From contig JAHBVH010000068.1 in assembly GCA_019637645.1 (NCBI GenBank), positions 1-45,322 of the forward strand: a stretch of 45,322 nt of DNA, in the 5' to 3' direction. The DNA is from Caldilineaceae bacterium (GTDB lineage Bacteria; Chloroflexota; Anaerolineae; Caldilineales; Caldilineaceae). The translations under genes were made by a program, and so were the position numbers. The notes under the pieces were generated by a model. The model was not told the DNA's origin. It searched no databases and saw nothing but the letters and a program-made list of their open reading frames with translations. Positions 24,481 through 33,116 of the stretch are shown piece after piece. Each line of letters opens with the position of its first letter. Position 1 is the first letter of the stretch.

Positions 24481-25528
24481 AGCTTACCTCTGGTGTATGC
24501 ACCGCGCCATTCGAGAACGCACGCTTGGCGACCTTTGGCTGCCACCCCAACGCGGGGGCCACTTGGGTAGCGATTAGCTCAAAAGCCTTGAGCGCATTGT
24601 CTAAGGTCGGCACGCCGGGGTTGAATTGGACGATCAGATCGGTGATATAGGGTAGCACTTCGTCGCTAGCGAGTTCGGCGGCCACTTCTTCGGGATGCCC
24701 ATAGAAGGCGTGAAAGCGCTTGAAATATGCCTCGGTACTAAGCCCCGCTGGGAATTTGCCAGTTTTGACCATGCGGGCCGACGAGCGTAGGATGCCCTGT
24801 TCCAGTTGAGCTTGGGCAGTTCGTTTATCGGCGGCGGGGTAGACAATGCGCGAAAGGCCAATCCGCGGCGGGGTGGGGCGCCCCTGCCAGCTTTCCAGAT
24901 AAGCCTTGGCCCAGGGCAATTGCACCTGATCAGTGGGCTGATCATAGCCATAGGTCGCCCGGTTTAGGAGGAGCCCAACGCCTTGTTGGGCGGCATACCG
25001 TGCGCCCTGTTCGCTAAAGATCCCTTGCCAGACCCGGTCAGCCAGGGTTGGCGCAGGTGGCTGCAAGATTGGACCATCCGCACTGCCCAAGGGCGCACCG
25101 CGCAAAGCCTGCAACAGGGTAGTCAAGCCAGCGGTGGTCAGCTCACGCCGTTGCTCAATATCCAGGCCAAAGGCTTTATAAGCCACCGGATCAAAGCCGC
25201 TGCCGATGCCTAGCTCCAGGCGGCCACCGCTCAGGGTATCGACCACCGCGGCATCTTCGGCTAGCCGGATTGGGTTTTCCAGCGGGAGAATCGTGATAGC
25301 CGTACCCAGCCGGATGCGCTTGGTCCGTTCCGCCGCGGCGGCTAAGAACGGAAAGGGCGAAGGAAGGCGCCCATCCTCTTCTTGGAGATGATGTTGGGCA
25401 ATCCAACCCACATCGAAGCCCAACTGATCAGCCGCGGTATAGAGTTCTAGGGTATTTTGGTAGATGCGGTAGGGATCGCCCGCCCCGTCAAAATGGGTTA
25501 AAAAGCCTAAACGGAAGGTGTGTGTCAT
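24470..25528 (-). CDS. LLM-class flavin monooxygenase (KPN_01858-like)
   Basis: A 352-residue luciferase-like enzyme with RLGFLTHFDG, IAQHHLQEEDGRLPSPFPFLAAAAERTKRIRLGTAITILPLENP and GGRLELGIGSGFDP, typical of KPN_01858-type FMN monooxygenases. It directly follows the binding-protein genes (11 bp) and overlaps the SsuD-like gene by 11 bp. Three monooxygenases beside three binding proteins suggest a broadened sulfonate range. Confidence 0.84.
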   Translation of the reverse strand: MTHTFRLGFLTHFDGAGDPYRIYQNTLELYTAADQLGFDVGWIAQHHLQEEDGRLPSPFPFLAAAAERTKRIRLGTAITILPLENPIRLAEDAAVVDTLSGGRLELGIGSGFDPVAYKAFGLDIEQRRELTTAGLTTLLQALRGAPLGSADGPILQPPAPTLADRVWQGIFSEQGARYAAQQGVGLLLNRATYGYDQPTDQVQLPWAKAYLESWQGRPTPPRIGLSRIVYPAADKRTAQAQLEQGILRSSARMVKTGKFPAGLSTEAYFKRFHAFYGHPEEVAAELASDEVLPYITDLIVQFNPGVPTLDNALKAFELIATQVAPALGWQPKVAKRAFSNGAVHTPEVSYVR

Positions 25529-25539
25529 AAATCAATCCT

Positions 25540-26631
25540 TTACAACTTGGCGAAATGGTCGGCCACCACAATGGCTTCAGGTAGAACTGCATGGGCAGTG
25601 AGCCAATCAGCGGCGGCTTGTAGATCGAATTTTTCGGTGTCGGTCGGTTCAATTAGTGTGTAAGTACGCGCATAGGCCACTTGTTTATCGATCACGGGTT
25701 GGGTCCAGCCTGCTTCAGCGGCCAGCAAGTTGACCGCATCAACAGGATTGGCCGTGCCCCAGAGCGCTTCCGCATGGTAAGCAGCCAGGACCGCGCGGAT
25801 CAGATCGGGGTTTTCGTTGGCATAGCTATCCAACACCAAGAACGAGCCAGCATCGACTTGTTCGGCTTTGGTCAGATCTTTGCCCTCGTCAAAGATGGCA
25901 ATCGCGCCATATTCGACTTCGGCAATCTCCCGGAAGCTGGACCAGATCGACCAAGCGTCCACCTGTGCTTGGGCAAAGGCGGGCGCGGCATCGGGTGGAT
26001 TCAGATAGGCAATCTCCACCTCTGCCAGCGGCACGTTATATTTTTCCAACGCGGCGATGAGCAGGAATTCCCCCAACCCCGAACGATTGGCGGCCACGCT
26101 CTTTCCCGCCAGATCAGCGACCGACGTAATGCCCGAATCGGGCAACACGAGAATGGCCGAAGTCCGGGGGTCGGTGAGGATCAGGGAGGTAAAGACCAAG
26201 GGCGAACCAGCAATGATCGCGGCTAGGGCGGGCGTTGTGCTACCACCAAAGCTAAAATCAGCGGTGCCGCCCACTACGGCTTGTAAGGTTGGCGCGTGGT
26301 TGGGGAAAGGGCCAAGCCATTCAACCGCAATGCCCTGCTCTTGCAAAGTTTTCTCAAAGTCGCCACGGGTCTTGGCAAAGAGCGGCAGCCCACCCGTGCC
26401 ATAAGTGAGCCGGACAGTCTGCGCTTCGACAGCGGGTTGGGTCGGTGTAGTCGTGGCGGCGGGGTTCGGCTGTGGCACACCAGCTACCGGTGTGCAAGCG
26501 GCCAATGCCAATGGCAGCGCCGCGCCCAAGAACAGGGCCTGCTTCAACATGGTTCTGCGCGAAACGCGCCCCGTGGTAGGCTGGGTAGCAACTGGTGTTT
26601 GAGTCGTGTCCATGCTTGTTTGGTTCCTCAT
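25540..26631 (-). CDS. Sulfonate-type ABC substrate-binding lipoprotein 1 (Tat signal)
   Basis: A 363-residue SsuA/TauA-like binding protein. The N-terminus has SRRTMLKQ, a twin-arginine-like motif, a hydrophobic stretch and LAAC as the lipobox, so it is probably Tat-exported and lipidated. The mature part shows RLTYGTGGLPLFAKTRGDFEKTL, the GGTADFSFGGSTTPAL pocket region and NRSGLGEFLLIAALEKY. It is the most divergent of the three tandem copies. A start six codons further in is also possible. Confidence 0.87.
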   Translation of the reverse strand: MRNQTSMDTTQTPVATQPTTGRVSRRTMLKQALFLGAALPLALAACTPVAGVPQPNPAATTTPTQPAVEAQTVRLTYGTGGLPLFAKTRGDFEKTLQEQGIAVEWLGPFPNHAPTLQAVVGGTADFSFGGSTTPALAAIIAGSPLVFTSLILTDPRTSAILVLPDSGITSVADLAGKSVAANRSGLGEFLLIAALEKYNVPLAEVEIAYLNPPDAAPAFAQAQVDAWSIWSSFREIAEVEYGAIAIFDEGKDLTKAEQVDAGSFLVLDSYANENPDLIRAVLAAYHAEALWGTANPVDAVNLLAAEAGWTQPVIDKQVAYARTYTLIEPTDTEKFDLQAAADWLTAHAVLPEAIVVADHFAKL

Positions 26632-26713
26632 TGATCGTACGCTGGATGGTTTTTCTTCTCTGACAGCTTTTGAAAACCTGCCAGGTGTAAAGGTTCACTC
26701 TGCAAAGAATCTC

Positions 26714-27823
26714 TCAGCCTAACTGAACCACGTGATCGGCGATCACCAATTCTTTTTCCAGGATGCCGTGAGCCAAGAGCCAATCCGCGCCACGTTGCAG
26801 GCGGGCGGTGAGAACGTCGTCAATAAAGACGACTTCATAGGTGCGATCATACGAATCGTAGCGCTCGATCAGGGCTTCGCTCCAACCCGCGGCCTCGGCC
26901 TGGAGCGCCAGCGAGTCGGCTTCATTTTCGTTAGCCCAAGTCGCTTCTGCCTGATATCCGTCGATGACGGTACGGATCAGATCGGCGTTTGCGGTAATGT
27001 ATTCACGCAGCCCAACATAAGAGGGGGTGTCAATTTGCTCCTCTAGACTCAACTCTTCGCCCTCAATGAAGATCGGAATGCCGCCAAATTCGAGTTCAGC
27101 AATTTCACGATTCGAGCCAAAGATCGACCAAGCATCGATCTGGCCTTGGGCAAAGGCTGGGGCGGCATCGGCGGGGTTCAAATAGAGGAACTCCACTTGG
27201 TCGCGGGGAATGCCATACTTTTCCAGGGCGGCAATAAAGATAAATTCACCCAGCCCCGAGCGATTGCCAGCCACTTTTTTACCGACAAGATCGGCAACCG
27301 AGGTAATCCCAGAATCAGGATGAGCAATGATGCCGTTGGTACGGGGGCTTGACAAATTCGATGCGGTAAAGACAAAGGGGTTACCGCCCAAAATCCCCGA
27401 CATGGCAACGCTAGAGCTGCCGCCAAAAGTCAGATCGGCGGTACCACCGGCCACGGCTTGTAACGCTGGCGCATGACCAGCAAAGGGACCAACCCATTCC
27501 ACTTCAATGTTTTCGGCCTTGAGTGTTTCGGCAAAAACGCCCCGATGTTGAGCAAAGAACGGAATGCCGCCTTCACTCCAAATCAGGCGAACCAAGCGGG
27601 CCGCTTGATCGGGCACGGCTGTCGTTTCGCTGGTCGTTGGCGTATTATCCGCAACGGCACCGGTCGGTTGCGTTGTCGCGACAGGCACACAAGCGGCAAG
27701 GGGAAGGGCTAGGCCCACCAGGGCAGTACGCGCTAGGAAAGAGCGCCGCGAAAGGCGGCTAGGTTGAGCAGCTACAATTTCCGCTGAAACGTTCTGTACT
27801 GCTTGAAGCTTGTTCTCGTTCAT
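26714..27823 (-). CDS. Sulfonate-type ABC substrate-binding lipoprotein 2 (Tat signal)
   Basis: A 369-residue paralogue of its neighbours. LSRRSFLAR and the PLAAC lipobox mark a Tat-type lipoprotein signal. The mature protein shares IPFFAQHRGVFAETLK, GGTADLTFGGSSSVAMSGILGG and NRSGLGEFIFIAALEKYGIP with copy 3. A palindromic half-repeat (ttttgaaaacctgccagg) is found in the 82-bp gap to copy 1. Only one ATPase/permease pair is nearby, so all three may feed it. Confidence 0.88.
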   Translation of the reverse strand: MNENKLQAVQNVSAEIVAAQPSRLSRRSFLARTALVGLALPLAACVPVATTQPTGAVADNTPTTSETTAVPDQAARLVRLIWSEGGIPFFAQHRGVFAETLKAENIEVEWVGPFAGHAPALQAVAGGTADLTFGGSSSVAMSGILGGNPFVFTASNLSSPRTNGIIAHPDSGITSVADLVGKKVAGNRSGLGEFIFIAALEKYGIPRDQVEFLYLNPADAAPAFAQGQIDAWSIFGSNREIAELEFGGIPIFIEGEELSLEEQIDTPSYVGLREYITANADLIRTVIDGYQAEATWANENEADSLALQAEAAGWSEALIERYDSYDRTYEVVFIDDVLTARLQRGADWLLAHGILEKELVIADHVVQLG

Positions 27824-27842
27824 GACTGTAAATCCTTCTTCC

Positions 27843-28967
27843 TTACGCGCCTAAGCGGACCACATGCTCGGCGATGGTGATCGGCTCCGGCAGCACTTCA
27901 TGGGCCGTTAACCAATCCGCGCCGCGTTGGAGGTCGGCAACAATCTCATCATTGATAAATGAAATCGTATATTGCGTGTTATAGCTGATATAGCGTTCTT
28001 TGATCGCGGCGGACCAACCGGCACGCTCGGCAATCAGGTTCACGGCCTCTTCATTATGGGTGTTGGCCCATTCGGCTTCGGCCTGATAAGCCTCAATCAC
28101 GGCTTGGATCACTTCCGGGTTCGCTTCGACATAGTCAGCGAGGGCAATATACGATTGAATATCAATCCGCTCTTCGGGCGTTAGTTCCTCGCCTTCAACA
28201 AAGATGGGAATCCCACCATGTTCCAGCTCGGCAACCTCACGGGCCGAGCCAAAGACCGACCACGCATCGATCTGGCCTTGGGCAAAGGCCGGAGCGGCAT
28301 CAGGCTGATTGAGGTAGACAATCTCCACTTGTTCGCGTGTGAGCCCATATTTCTCCAACGCGGCAATCAGAATAAATTCCCCCAAGCCAGAGCGATTGGC
28401 TGCCACCTTTTTGCCCACCAAATCGGTAACCGCCTTGATGCCGGATTCAGGATGAGCAACAATGGCCGTTACGCGCGGGTCGGTGGAGAGAACCGCCGTC
28501 CAGACAAAGGGTGACCCGCCAAGGATCCCGGCCATCGCCACCGTGGAACTGCCGCCAAAGGTTAGATCCGCGGTACCACCGGTCACAGCTTGGAGCGCCG
28601 GGGCATGCGCGGCAAAAGGGCCAACCCATTCAACATTAATATTTTTTGTTTTTAACGTCTCGGCCAGAACCCCACGTGTTTCGGCAAAGAGGGGAATCCC
28701 ACCGCTGCTTGTAATGAGACGGACGGTCTTTCCCTCTGGCGATGGGGCAGCGGTATCGGCGGGATCAACTTGGGTGGGGGCCACTGGCACACAAGCAGCA
28801 ACCAGCGAAGCGAGCGGCAGCACTAAGCCTGCCAAGGCAGTACGCTGGAGCAGAGTACGGCGCGAAAGGCGTGTGGTCGGGTCCGCGGCGGCATGAGACG
28901 CTGGCAGCGTAAGCTCAGACCTAGTGGAAGTAGCACTAGCGGGATTAGAACGAAAATGACTGCTCAT
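27843..28967 (-). CDS. Sulfonate-type ABC substrate-binding lipoprotein 3 (Tat signal)
   Basis: A 374-residue paralogue, closest to copy 2. The Tat-like LSRRTLLQR and VAAC lipobox are present. IPLFAETRGVLAETLKTKN, GGTADLTFGGSSTVAM and NRSGLGEFILIAALEKYGLT mark the ligand domain. It is the binding-protein gene nearest ssuE and ssuCB. The ligand is inferred as an organosulfonate or sulfate ester from the neighbours. Confidence 0.88.
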   Translation of the reverse strand: MSSHFRSNPASATSTRSELTLPASHAAADPTTRLSRRTLLQRTALAGLVLPLASLVAACVPVAPTQVDPADTAAPSPEGKTVRLITSSGGIPLFAETRGVLAETLKTKNINVEWVGPFAAHAPALQAVTGGTADLTFGGSSTVAMAGILGGSPFVWTAVLSTDPRVTAIVAHPESGIKAVTDLVGKKVAANRSGLGEFILIAALEKYGLTREQVEIVYLNQPDAAPAFAQGQIDAWSVFGSAREVAELEHGGIPIFVEGEELTPEERIDIQSYIALADYVEANPEVIQAVIEAYQAEAEWANTHNEEAVNLIAERAGWSAAIKERYISYNTQYTISFINDEIVADLQRGADWLTAHEVLPEPITIAEHVVRLGA

Positions 28968-28989
28968 AAACTACCTTATCGATTACCTT

Positions 28990-29544
28990 TCAATGAGAAT
29001 AAGCTGTCTGGAGAGCGGTGGCTAGTGTGATTAATTCATGGGCCACCCCCACTAATTTTTGTGAAAGCTCAGTCGGGAGATTGGCTTTATCGGGGAATTG
29101 GCTGTCGGTGATATAGACTCCATCGGCAGCACTTAGGCCAGATAAACTCGCGACCAATGGACGCAATCCGTGATCGACGGAGAGGCCATGCAGCGGCGTA
29201 GCACCCGTGGCAAAAAGCCCAACCACGCGCCCCCGCAACGCCGCCTGGGGAAAGAGATCCAAGAAAGCCTTTAACTGGCCGGTGTAGGTGGCCCGATAGA
29301 CAGGCGTGCCTAAGAGCAGGATGTTTGCGTGCGTGGCCTGTTGAATGGCCGCGTCGACCCCTTCATCGCGGCGGCGAGCCAAGAGAGCATCGGCGGGTAA
29401 ATCGGCCAGATCCAGTAGAGATGTGCCCACGCCATGCGCAGCAAGATGGGCCAGGGTATGCTCCAACAGAATACGCGAACGCGAATTTGGCGAAGGGCTA
29501 CCGGAAATGGCAATTGCCGCTAAGGGCTGTGTATGCTGGCTCAT
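28990..29544 (-). CDS. ssuE: NAD(P)H-dependent FMN reductase SsuE
   Basis: A 184-residue flavodoxin-fold reductase that supplies FMNH2 to SsuD-type monooxygenases. It opens with AIAISGSPSPNSRSRILLEH (phosphate loop), then ILLLGTPVYRATYTGQLKAFLDLFPQAALRGR and LFATGATPLHGLSVDHGLRPLVASL, which align closely with E. coli SsuE from memory. It overlaps the ssuB stop by 4 bp. Confidence 0.9.
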   Translation of the reverse strand: MSQHTQPLAAIAISGSPSPNSRSRILLEHTLAHLAAHGVGTSLLDLADLPADALLARRRDEGVDAAIQQATHANILLLGTPVYRATYTGQLKAFLDLFPQAALRGRVVGLFATGATPLHGLSVDHGLRPLVASLSGLSAADGVYITDSQFPDKANLPTELSQKLVGVAHELITLATALQTAYSH

Positions 29545-30314
29545 TGCTGTTTTTCCTCTTCTAGCAATAATTTATCAAGTAATTCTTCTTTGTGGGTGGC
29601 GAGCCAGGGATCGGCCCGGTGGCGAGGCCGGGGGAGATTCACCCGCAGATCGGTAACAATCTCACCATCCTGCAGCACGATCACCCGGTCGGCCAACAGC
29701 AGGGCCTCTTCAACATCGTGAGTGATCAGCAGTACGGTGCGCCGATCCGCCTGCCAGAGTTCTTCTAACAGCTTCTGCATCACGGCGCGGGTTAGGGCGT
29801 CTAAAGCCCCAAAAGGTTCGTCCAACAGCAGCAGATCGGGCTGATGGGCCAACGCCCGCGCCAATGAGACCCGCTGTTTTTGGCCGCCCGAGAGCACGGT
29901 CGGCCAGTCGCGCCCGCGGTCGCCTAAGCCTACGGCGTCCAGAAATTTTTGGGCGCGTGGTCGTTCGTTGGCCGCCAAGGCAAAGGCGACATTTTCAAAA
30001 ACCGATTGCCAGGGCAAGAGCCGATCTTCCTGAAACATGACGCGGGTCGTCGGGACAACTCCGTCGGCGCGTGCCACCGTCAGCGTGCCAGCAGTGGGCT
30101 CTTCCAAGCCAGCGACAATGCGGAGCAAGGTTGTTTTTCCACCACCACTGGGGCCAATCAGCGCCACAAATTCGCCAGCGGCCAATTCCAACTGGATATC
30201 ATGCAGCACTTCCCGTTGTCCAAAGTGCTTGGATAAGCGTTCGACGGTTACAGTTGCCCCAGTAGACTTTTCCACTGTCGTTAGCGCGTGCGCTTGGCGT
30301 AATTGGGATGCCAT
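29541..30314 (-). CDS. ssuB: Sulfonate ABC transporter ATP-binding protein SsuB
   Basis: A 257-residue importer ATPase. Walker A GPSGGGKTT, Q-loop VMFQEDRLLPW, signature LSGGQKQR, Walker [13 protein letters not shown] and the ITHD switch are intact. ATG 30314 has GGAGG 8 nt upstream and overlaps the ssuC end by 34 bp; the longer frame to 30491 reads through ssuC coding sequence and is rejected. The hydrophilic C-terminal tail ends LLLEEEKQQ. Confidence 0.9.
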   Translation of the reverse strand: MASQLRQAHALTTVEKSTGATVTVERLSKHFGQREVLHDIQLELAAGEFVALIGPSGGGKTTLLRIVAGLEEPTAGTLTVARADGVVPTTRVMFQEDRLLPWQSVFENVAFALAANERPRAQKFLDAVGLGDRGRDWPTVLSGGQKQRVSLARALAHQPDLLLLDEPFGALDALTRAVMQKLLEELWQADRRTVLLITHDVEEALLLADRVIVLQDGEIVTDLRVNLPRPRHRADPWLATHKEELLDKLLLEEEKQQ

Positions 30315-31144
30315 GCCAATAACCTCCGATCCAGCCAGCGAAAGAGTAGATCGACCAAGACGCCAATCACCGAATAGATGATGATGGTCAACACGATTAC
30401 GTCGGTGCGCAGAAACTCGCGGGCGTCCATGGCCATAAAGCCAAGGCCAGCTTGGGCCGCTAGGGTTTCGGCCACGATCAACGCCAGCCAAGAAGTACCC
30501 ATGGCATAGCGCAGGCCAATCAAGATCGAAGGCAAAGCCCCGGGCAAAATGATCTTGCGAATCAACTCGCTGGGGCTTGCACCATAGATCCGACCTAACT
30601 CCAGCAGCCGCGGGTCTACCTGGCGAATGCCCGACACCGTATTGATATAGATGGAGAAGGTGCAGCCGAGCGCGATCAGAAAAATCTTGGCCGTCTCGCC
30701 CACGCCAAACCAGACAATCACCATGGGCACCAAGGCCAGAAAGGGAACCGTGCGCACCATTTGGAGCGGACGATCAATGATGGCCGCGGCCAGCGGGAAA
30801 AGCCCGGTGGCAAAGCCCAACGTCAAGGCGACGCTCCCGCCGATCAGATAGCCAGTCCAAGCACGGCGCAGGCTAACCGCCAAGTGGCGCGGCAATTCGC
30901 CCGTGCTGATAAAATCCCACGCTGTCTTGAGCACCGTGCTGGGTGCAGGCAAAATGCGGGGGGGAATCAAGCCAAAACGGACTGCGCTTTCCCAGAGCAG
31001 CAGGAGGAGAAGCGGGACTAGCCAAGAAATAAGATTATACGGAATGGCTCTTTGTGCTTTAGTAGCGACCGGTTTGGGGGACGTGGCGGGCAAACGTTCC
31101 CCAAACCAGCGGGTCAATAAAGCGGTTTTGGATTGAGTCGTCAT
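30281..31144 (-). CDS. ssuC: Sulfonate ABC transporter permease SsuC
   Basis: A 287-residue permease with about six membrane segments. LQMVRTVPFLALVPMVIVWFGVGETAKIFLIALG, the coupling loop YGASPSELIRKIILPGALPSILIGLRYAMG and MAMDAREFLRTDVIVL match E. coli SsuC closely. It is the first structural gene of the 11-kb ssu unit, 365 bp downstream of the Cys-rich leader ORF. AAGGAAAGGTC precedes ATG 31144. Confidence 0.9.
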   Translation of the reverse strand: MTTQSKTALLTRWFGERLPATSPKPVATKAQRAIPYNLISWLVPLLLLLLWESAVRFGLIPPRILPAPSTVLKTAWDFISTGELPRHLAVSLRRAWTGYLIGGSVALTLGFATGLFPLAAAIIDRPLQMVRTVPFLALVPMVIVWFGVGETAKIFLIALGCTFSIYINTVSGIRQVDPRLLELGRIYGASPSELIRKIILPGALPSILIGLRYAMGTSWLALIVAETLAAQAGLGFMAMDAREFLRTDVIVLTIIIYSVIGVLVDLLFRWLDRRLLAWHPNYAKRTR

Positions 31145-31508
31145 GACCTTTCCTTGCTAAACAAATGGAAGTTACGTTGTGGGCGTTGATCGGACACCCC
31201 AAAAACACGGACGCGCCGAGAGAGATAGCGCAACCTTGGCGCTTGGCAGAGAGACCGCGCAGGCAACACCGTTAAAACGAAGGCAGCCAGGAGGGTGTAC
31301 CGCCGCCGTTTCAACGGATTGGCCTGATCAGAATTGGGTTGAAGAATGCGTGAAGGTGACGCGGGTAACGTGCAGTGGTCTTCCCAACCACAAGCCAACC
31401 ACACAAGGCGAATGCCACGCTGTTTTGTGACGTAGGGTGAAACAATCACAGCCAGGAAAGCATGTGCCAGTTGTGCTTGGCGGTGGGCAAGCTTCCTACA
31501 GGTTCCCG
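31145..31508 (-). other. Untranslated leader between the Cys-rich ORF and ssuC
   Basis: I see no credible gene in these 364 bp. On the transcript strand two overlapping stems compete: AGCGC/GCGCT (31243-31227) and GCGCC/GGCGC, the latter followed after 7 nt by five T's (31205-31201), a possible weak attenuator. Just after the leader stop, GCCA-AGCA can pair with TGCT-TGGC across 31444-31475. No strong terminator like those of leaders A and B is found. Confidence 0.4.
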
Positions 31509-31667
31509 CTAGCTACAGCAGCAAGTCTCGCACAACAAATGACAGGAGGTACAACAGGGGCTACAACAGGGGCTACAACAGGAAGGACAACGGGTGCTGG
31601 GGTGCATGAAAGAAATGGAACGGAAAAAAGGTGAATGACTTGGTTGCGCTATCAGTTCTAACATCAT
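31509..31667 (-). CDS. Poly-Cys leader peptide of the ssu unit (52 aa)
   Basis: From ATG 31667 (a tandem ATGATG after AAGGGGGGA) to TAG 31509-31511, 52 codons, 12 of them Cys, all in the second half: RCPSCCSPCCSPCCTSC and a last CETCCCS. A 12-bp tandem repeat (31551-31582) encodes the CCSP units. The final codons share the 17-bp word CCCGCTAGCTACAGCAG (+ strand) with the leader at 43978. A 32-codon form from an internal ATG or a longer GTG form from 31766 cannot be excluded. Inferred role: cysteine-sensing leader. Confidence 0.75.
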   Translation of the reverse strand: MMLELIAQPSHSPFFRSISFMHPSTRCPSCCSPCCSPCCTSCHLLCETCCCS

Positions 31668-31763
31668 TCCCCCCTTTCTGTGCAGGCGCCAATTCAGGCA
31701 AAGTGATACGTAACGATTCAATCGAGCAGCCACGGAAGGCTGCCCCAGGAACAGATTCTCACT

Positions 31764-31799
31764 CACAGGCTAGCCAATGTTTTTACTAGCTAGCCTGTG
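31764..31799 (-). promoter_or_regulatory. 5'-UTR hairpin of the ssu transcript
   Basis: Arms cacaggctagc (31764-31774) and gctagcctgtg (31789-31799) pair over 11 bp with a 14-nt loop. The hairpin starts about 10 nt after the expected transcription start. Its GCTAGCTA segment is also complementary to TAGCTAGC at the stop codon of the poly-Cys ORF, so an alternative long-range pairing is possible. Confidence 0.5.
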
Positions 31800-31816
31800 G
31801 TGATTACTCTATACAC

Positions 31817-31872
31817 AATATATCAGACTTCTATCACGAAGTCAGCAACAGGAGCGTAACAAGTGCGTAACA
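31817..31872 (-). promoter_or_regulatory. PhoB-type 56-bp promoter, copy 4 (ssu unit)
   Basis: Read leftwards: TGTTAC (31872-31867), TGTTAC (31861-31856), TGTTGC (31850-31845), CGTGAT (31838-31833), 10 bp, then -10 TATATT (31822-31817). It has the best -10 and the weakest fourth half-site of the set. The expected start is near 31809. Confidence 0.75.
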
Positions 31873-31883
31873 GATCAAGCTAA

Positions 31884-33038
31884 TCACGCTAGCTGATTCA
31901 GGGCCTGTTCCAGATCGGCAAGGAGATCTTCAGGCTCTTCCACGCCAACCGAAAGGCGGATCAGGTTGGCTGGAGCGGCTTGAGGCGAGCCAATGGCCCC
32001 ACCATGGGACATGGTGACTGGCAATTCGATCAGGCTTTCTACGCCGCCCAGACTCACAGCAAAGGTAAACAACTGTGTCCGTCTGACCACAACACGCGCC
32101 GCTTCGGCTCCGCCTTTCAGCGTAAAGGAGACCATGCCGCCAAAGCCACGCATCTGGGCGCGGGCCAGGGCATGTTGTGGATGGGTCGGCAACCCTGGAT
32201 AGTAGACCTGTTCCACCGCCGGATGATCGGCAAGGAAGTTAGCAACCGCCAAGGCGTTCTCGGCATGGGCACGCATGCGCAGTGCCAGGGTCTTGATGCC
32301 GCGCAAGACGAGCCACGCATCCAAAGGCCCAGGCACCCCACCCACAGCATTTTGCAGAAACTTCAACCGTTCATAGAGTTCGGCATTCGCGGTCACAATG
32401 GCCCCGCTGATCACATCGCTGTGACCGGCATGATATTTGGTCGTGCTGTAGACGGTGAGGTCAATACCGAAGTCCAGGGGGCGCTGAAAGTAGGGTGAGG
32501 CAAAGGTATTATCGACCACGGTCAGAATCCCCCGCGCCTTGGCTAGCTTGGCGATAGCGGCGAGATCGGCCAATTTGAGCAATGGATTCGTCGGTGTTTC
32601 CAACCAGATCAATTTCGTTTCGGGGCGAAGGGCAGCCGCCACCTGCGCCAAGTCGCTCGTATCGACAAAATCAAAGGTCAGCCCATGGCGGGCAAAGACT
32701 TTGGTAAAGAGCCGATAGGTGCCGCCATAGATATTGTCGCCACTCACCACATGGTCACCCGCAGAAAGGGCCAACAGCACAGCGCTTTCCGCGGCCAAGC
32801 CCGAGGCAAAGGCCAGGGCATGGGGTGCATCTTCCAGCGCGGCCAAGGCCGTTTCGAGGGCGGTACGGGTTGGGTTACCGCTGCGCGCATAGTCATATGC
32901 TTGGGTGCCGTCGAGCGTAAATTGGGCAAAGGTCGAAGTTTGATAGATCGGCACGGTGACCGCGCCGGTCAACGGATCGGGCGCTTGCCCCGCATGAATG
33001 GCGCGGGTGGCAAAGCCATAGGTACTTGTTTCGTTCAT
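31884..33038 (-). CDS. Cystathionine γ-synthase/lyase family PLP enzyme
   Basis: A 384-residue Cys/Met-metabolism PLP enzyme. The PLP lysine is K201 in YSTTKYHAGHSD, D176 in VVDNTFASP binds the pyridine nitrogen, and YDYARSGNPTRTALE (48-62) and SLGGVESLIELPVTMSH complete the family pattern. It could make cystathionine from an activated homoserine or split cystathionine/cystine; the sequence alone does not decide. It is the last gene of the unit with the sulfurtransferase and peptide transporter, separated from the permease by a 14-bp tandem repeat. Confidence 0.9.
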   Translation of the reverse strand: MNETSTYGFATRAIHAGQAPDPLTGAVTVPIYQTSTFAQFTLDGTQAYDYARSGNPTRTALETALAALEDAPHALAFASGLAAESAVLLALSAGDHVVSGDNIYGGTYRLFTKVFARHGLTFDFVDTSDLAQVAAALRPETKLIWLETPTNPLLKLADLAAIAKLAKARGILTVVDNTFASPYFQRPLDFGIDLTVYSTTKYHAGHSDVISGAIVTANAELYERLKFLQNAVGGVPGPLDAWLVLRGIKTLALRMRAHAENALAVANFLADHPAVEQVYYPGLPTHPQHALARAQMRGFGGMVSFTLKGGAEAARVVVRRTQLFTFAVSLGGVESLIELPVTMSHGGAIGSPQAAPANLIRLSVGVEEPEDLLADLEQALNQLA

Positions 33039-33046
33039 CTCTTTTT

Positions 33047-33102
33047 CATTCTATTGGATTCATTCTATTGGATTCATTCTATTGGATTCATTCTATTGGA
33101 TT
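33047..33102. repeat. Four exact 14-bp tandem repeats
   Basis: The unit cattctattggatt occurs four times without mismatch at 33047, 33061, 33075 and 33089. It fills the gap between the permease stop and the PLP enzyme start. The 14-bp period adds no frame or helical phase; copy number could vary by slippage. Confidence 0.9.
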
Positions 33103-33116
33103 ATTGGCAAAGCCTT

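Noticed and set aside
30315..30491. Longer ssuB start at 30491
   Set aside because: The added residues are an out-of-frame reading of ssuC, and ATG 30314 has GGAGG upstream.
31141..31449. 102-aa leftward ORF between the ssu leader peptide and ssuC
   Set aside because: Basic, low-complexity translation without recognisable domain or ribosome site. It overlaps the predicted leader RNA structures.
31437..31634. 65-aa rightward ORF rich in Gly/Thr (TTGATTGATTG)
   Set aside because: It is the antisense shadow of the Cys-codon repeat; TGTTGTAGCCCC repeats read backwards as Gly-Ala-Thr-Thr.
33047..33102. CRISPR array
   Set aside because: Repeats are 14 bp and abut with no spacers; no cas genes are nearby.
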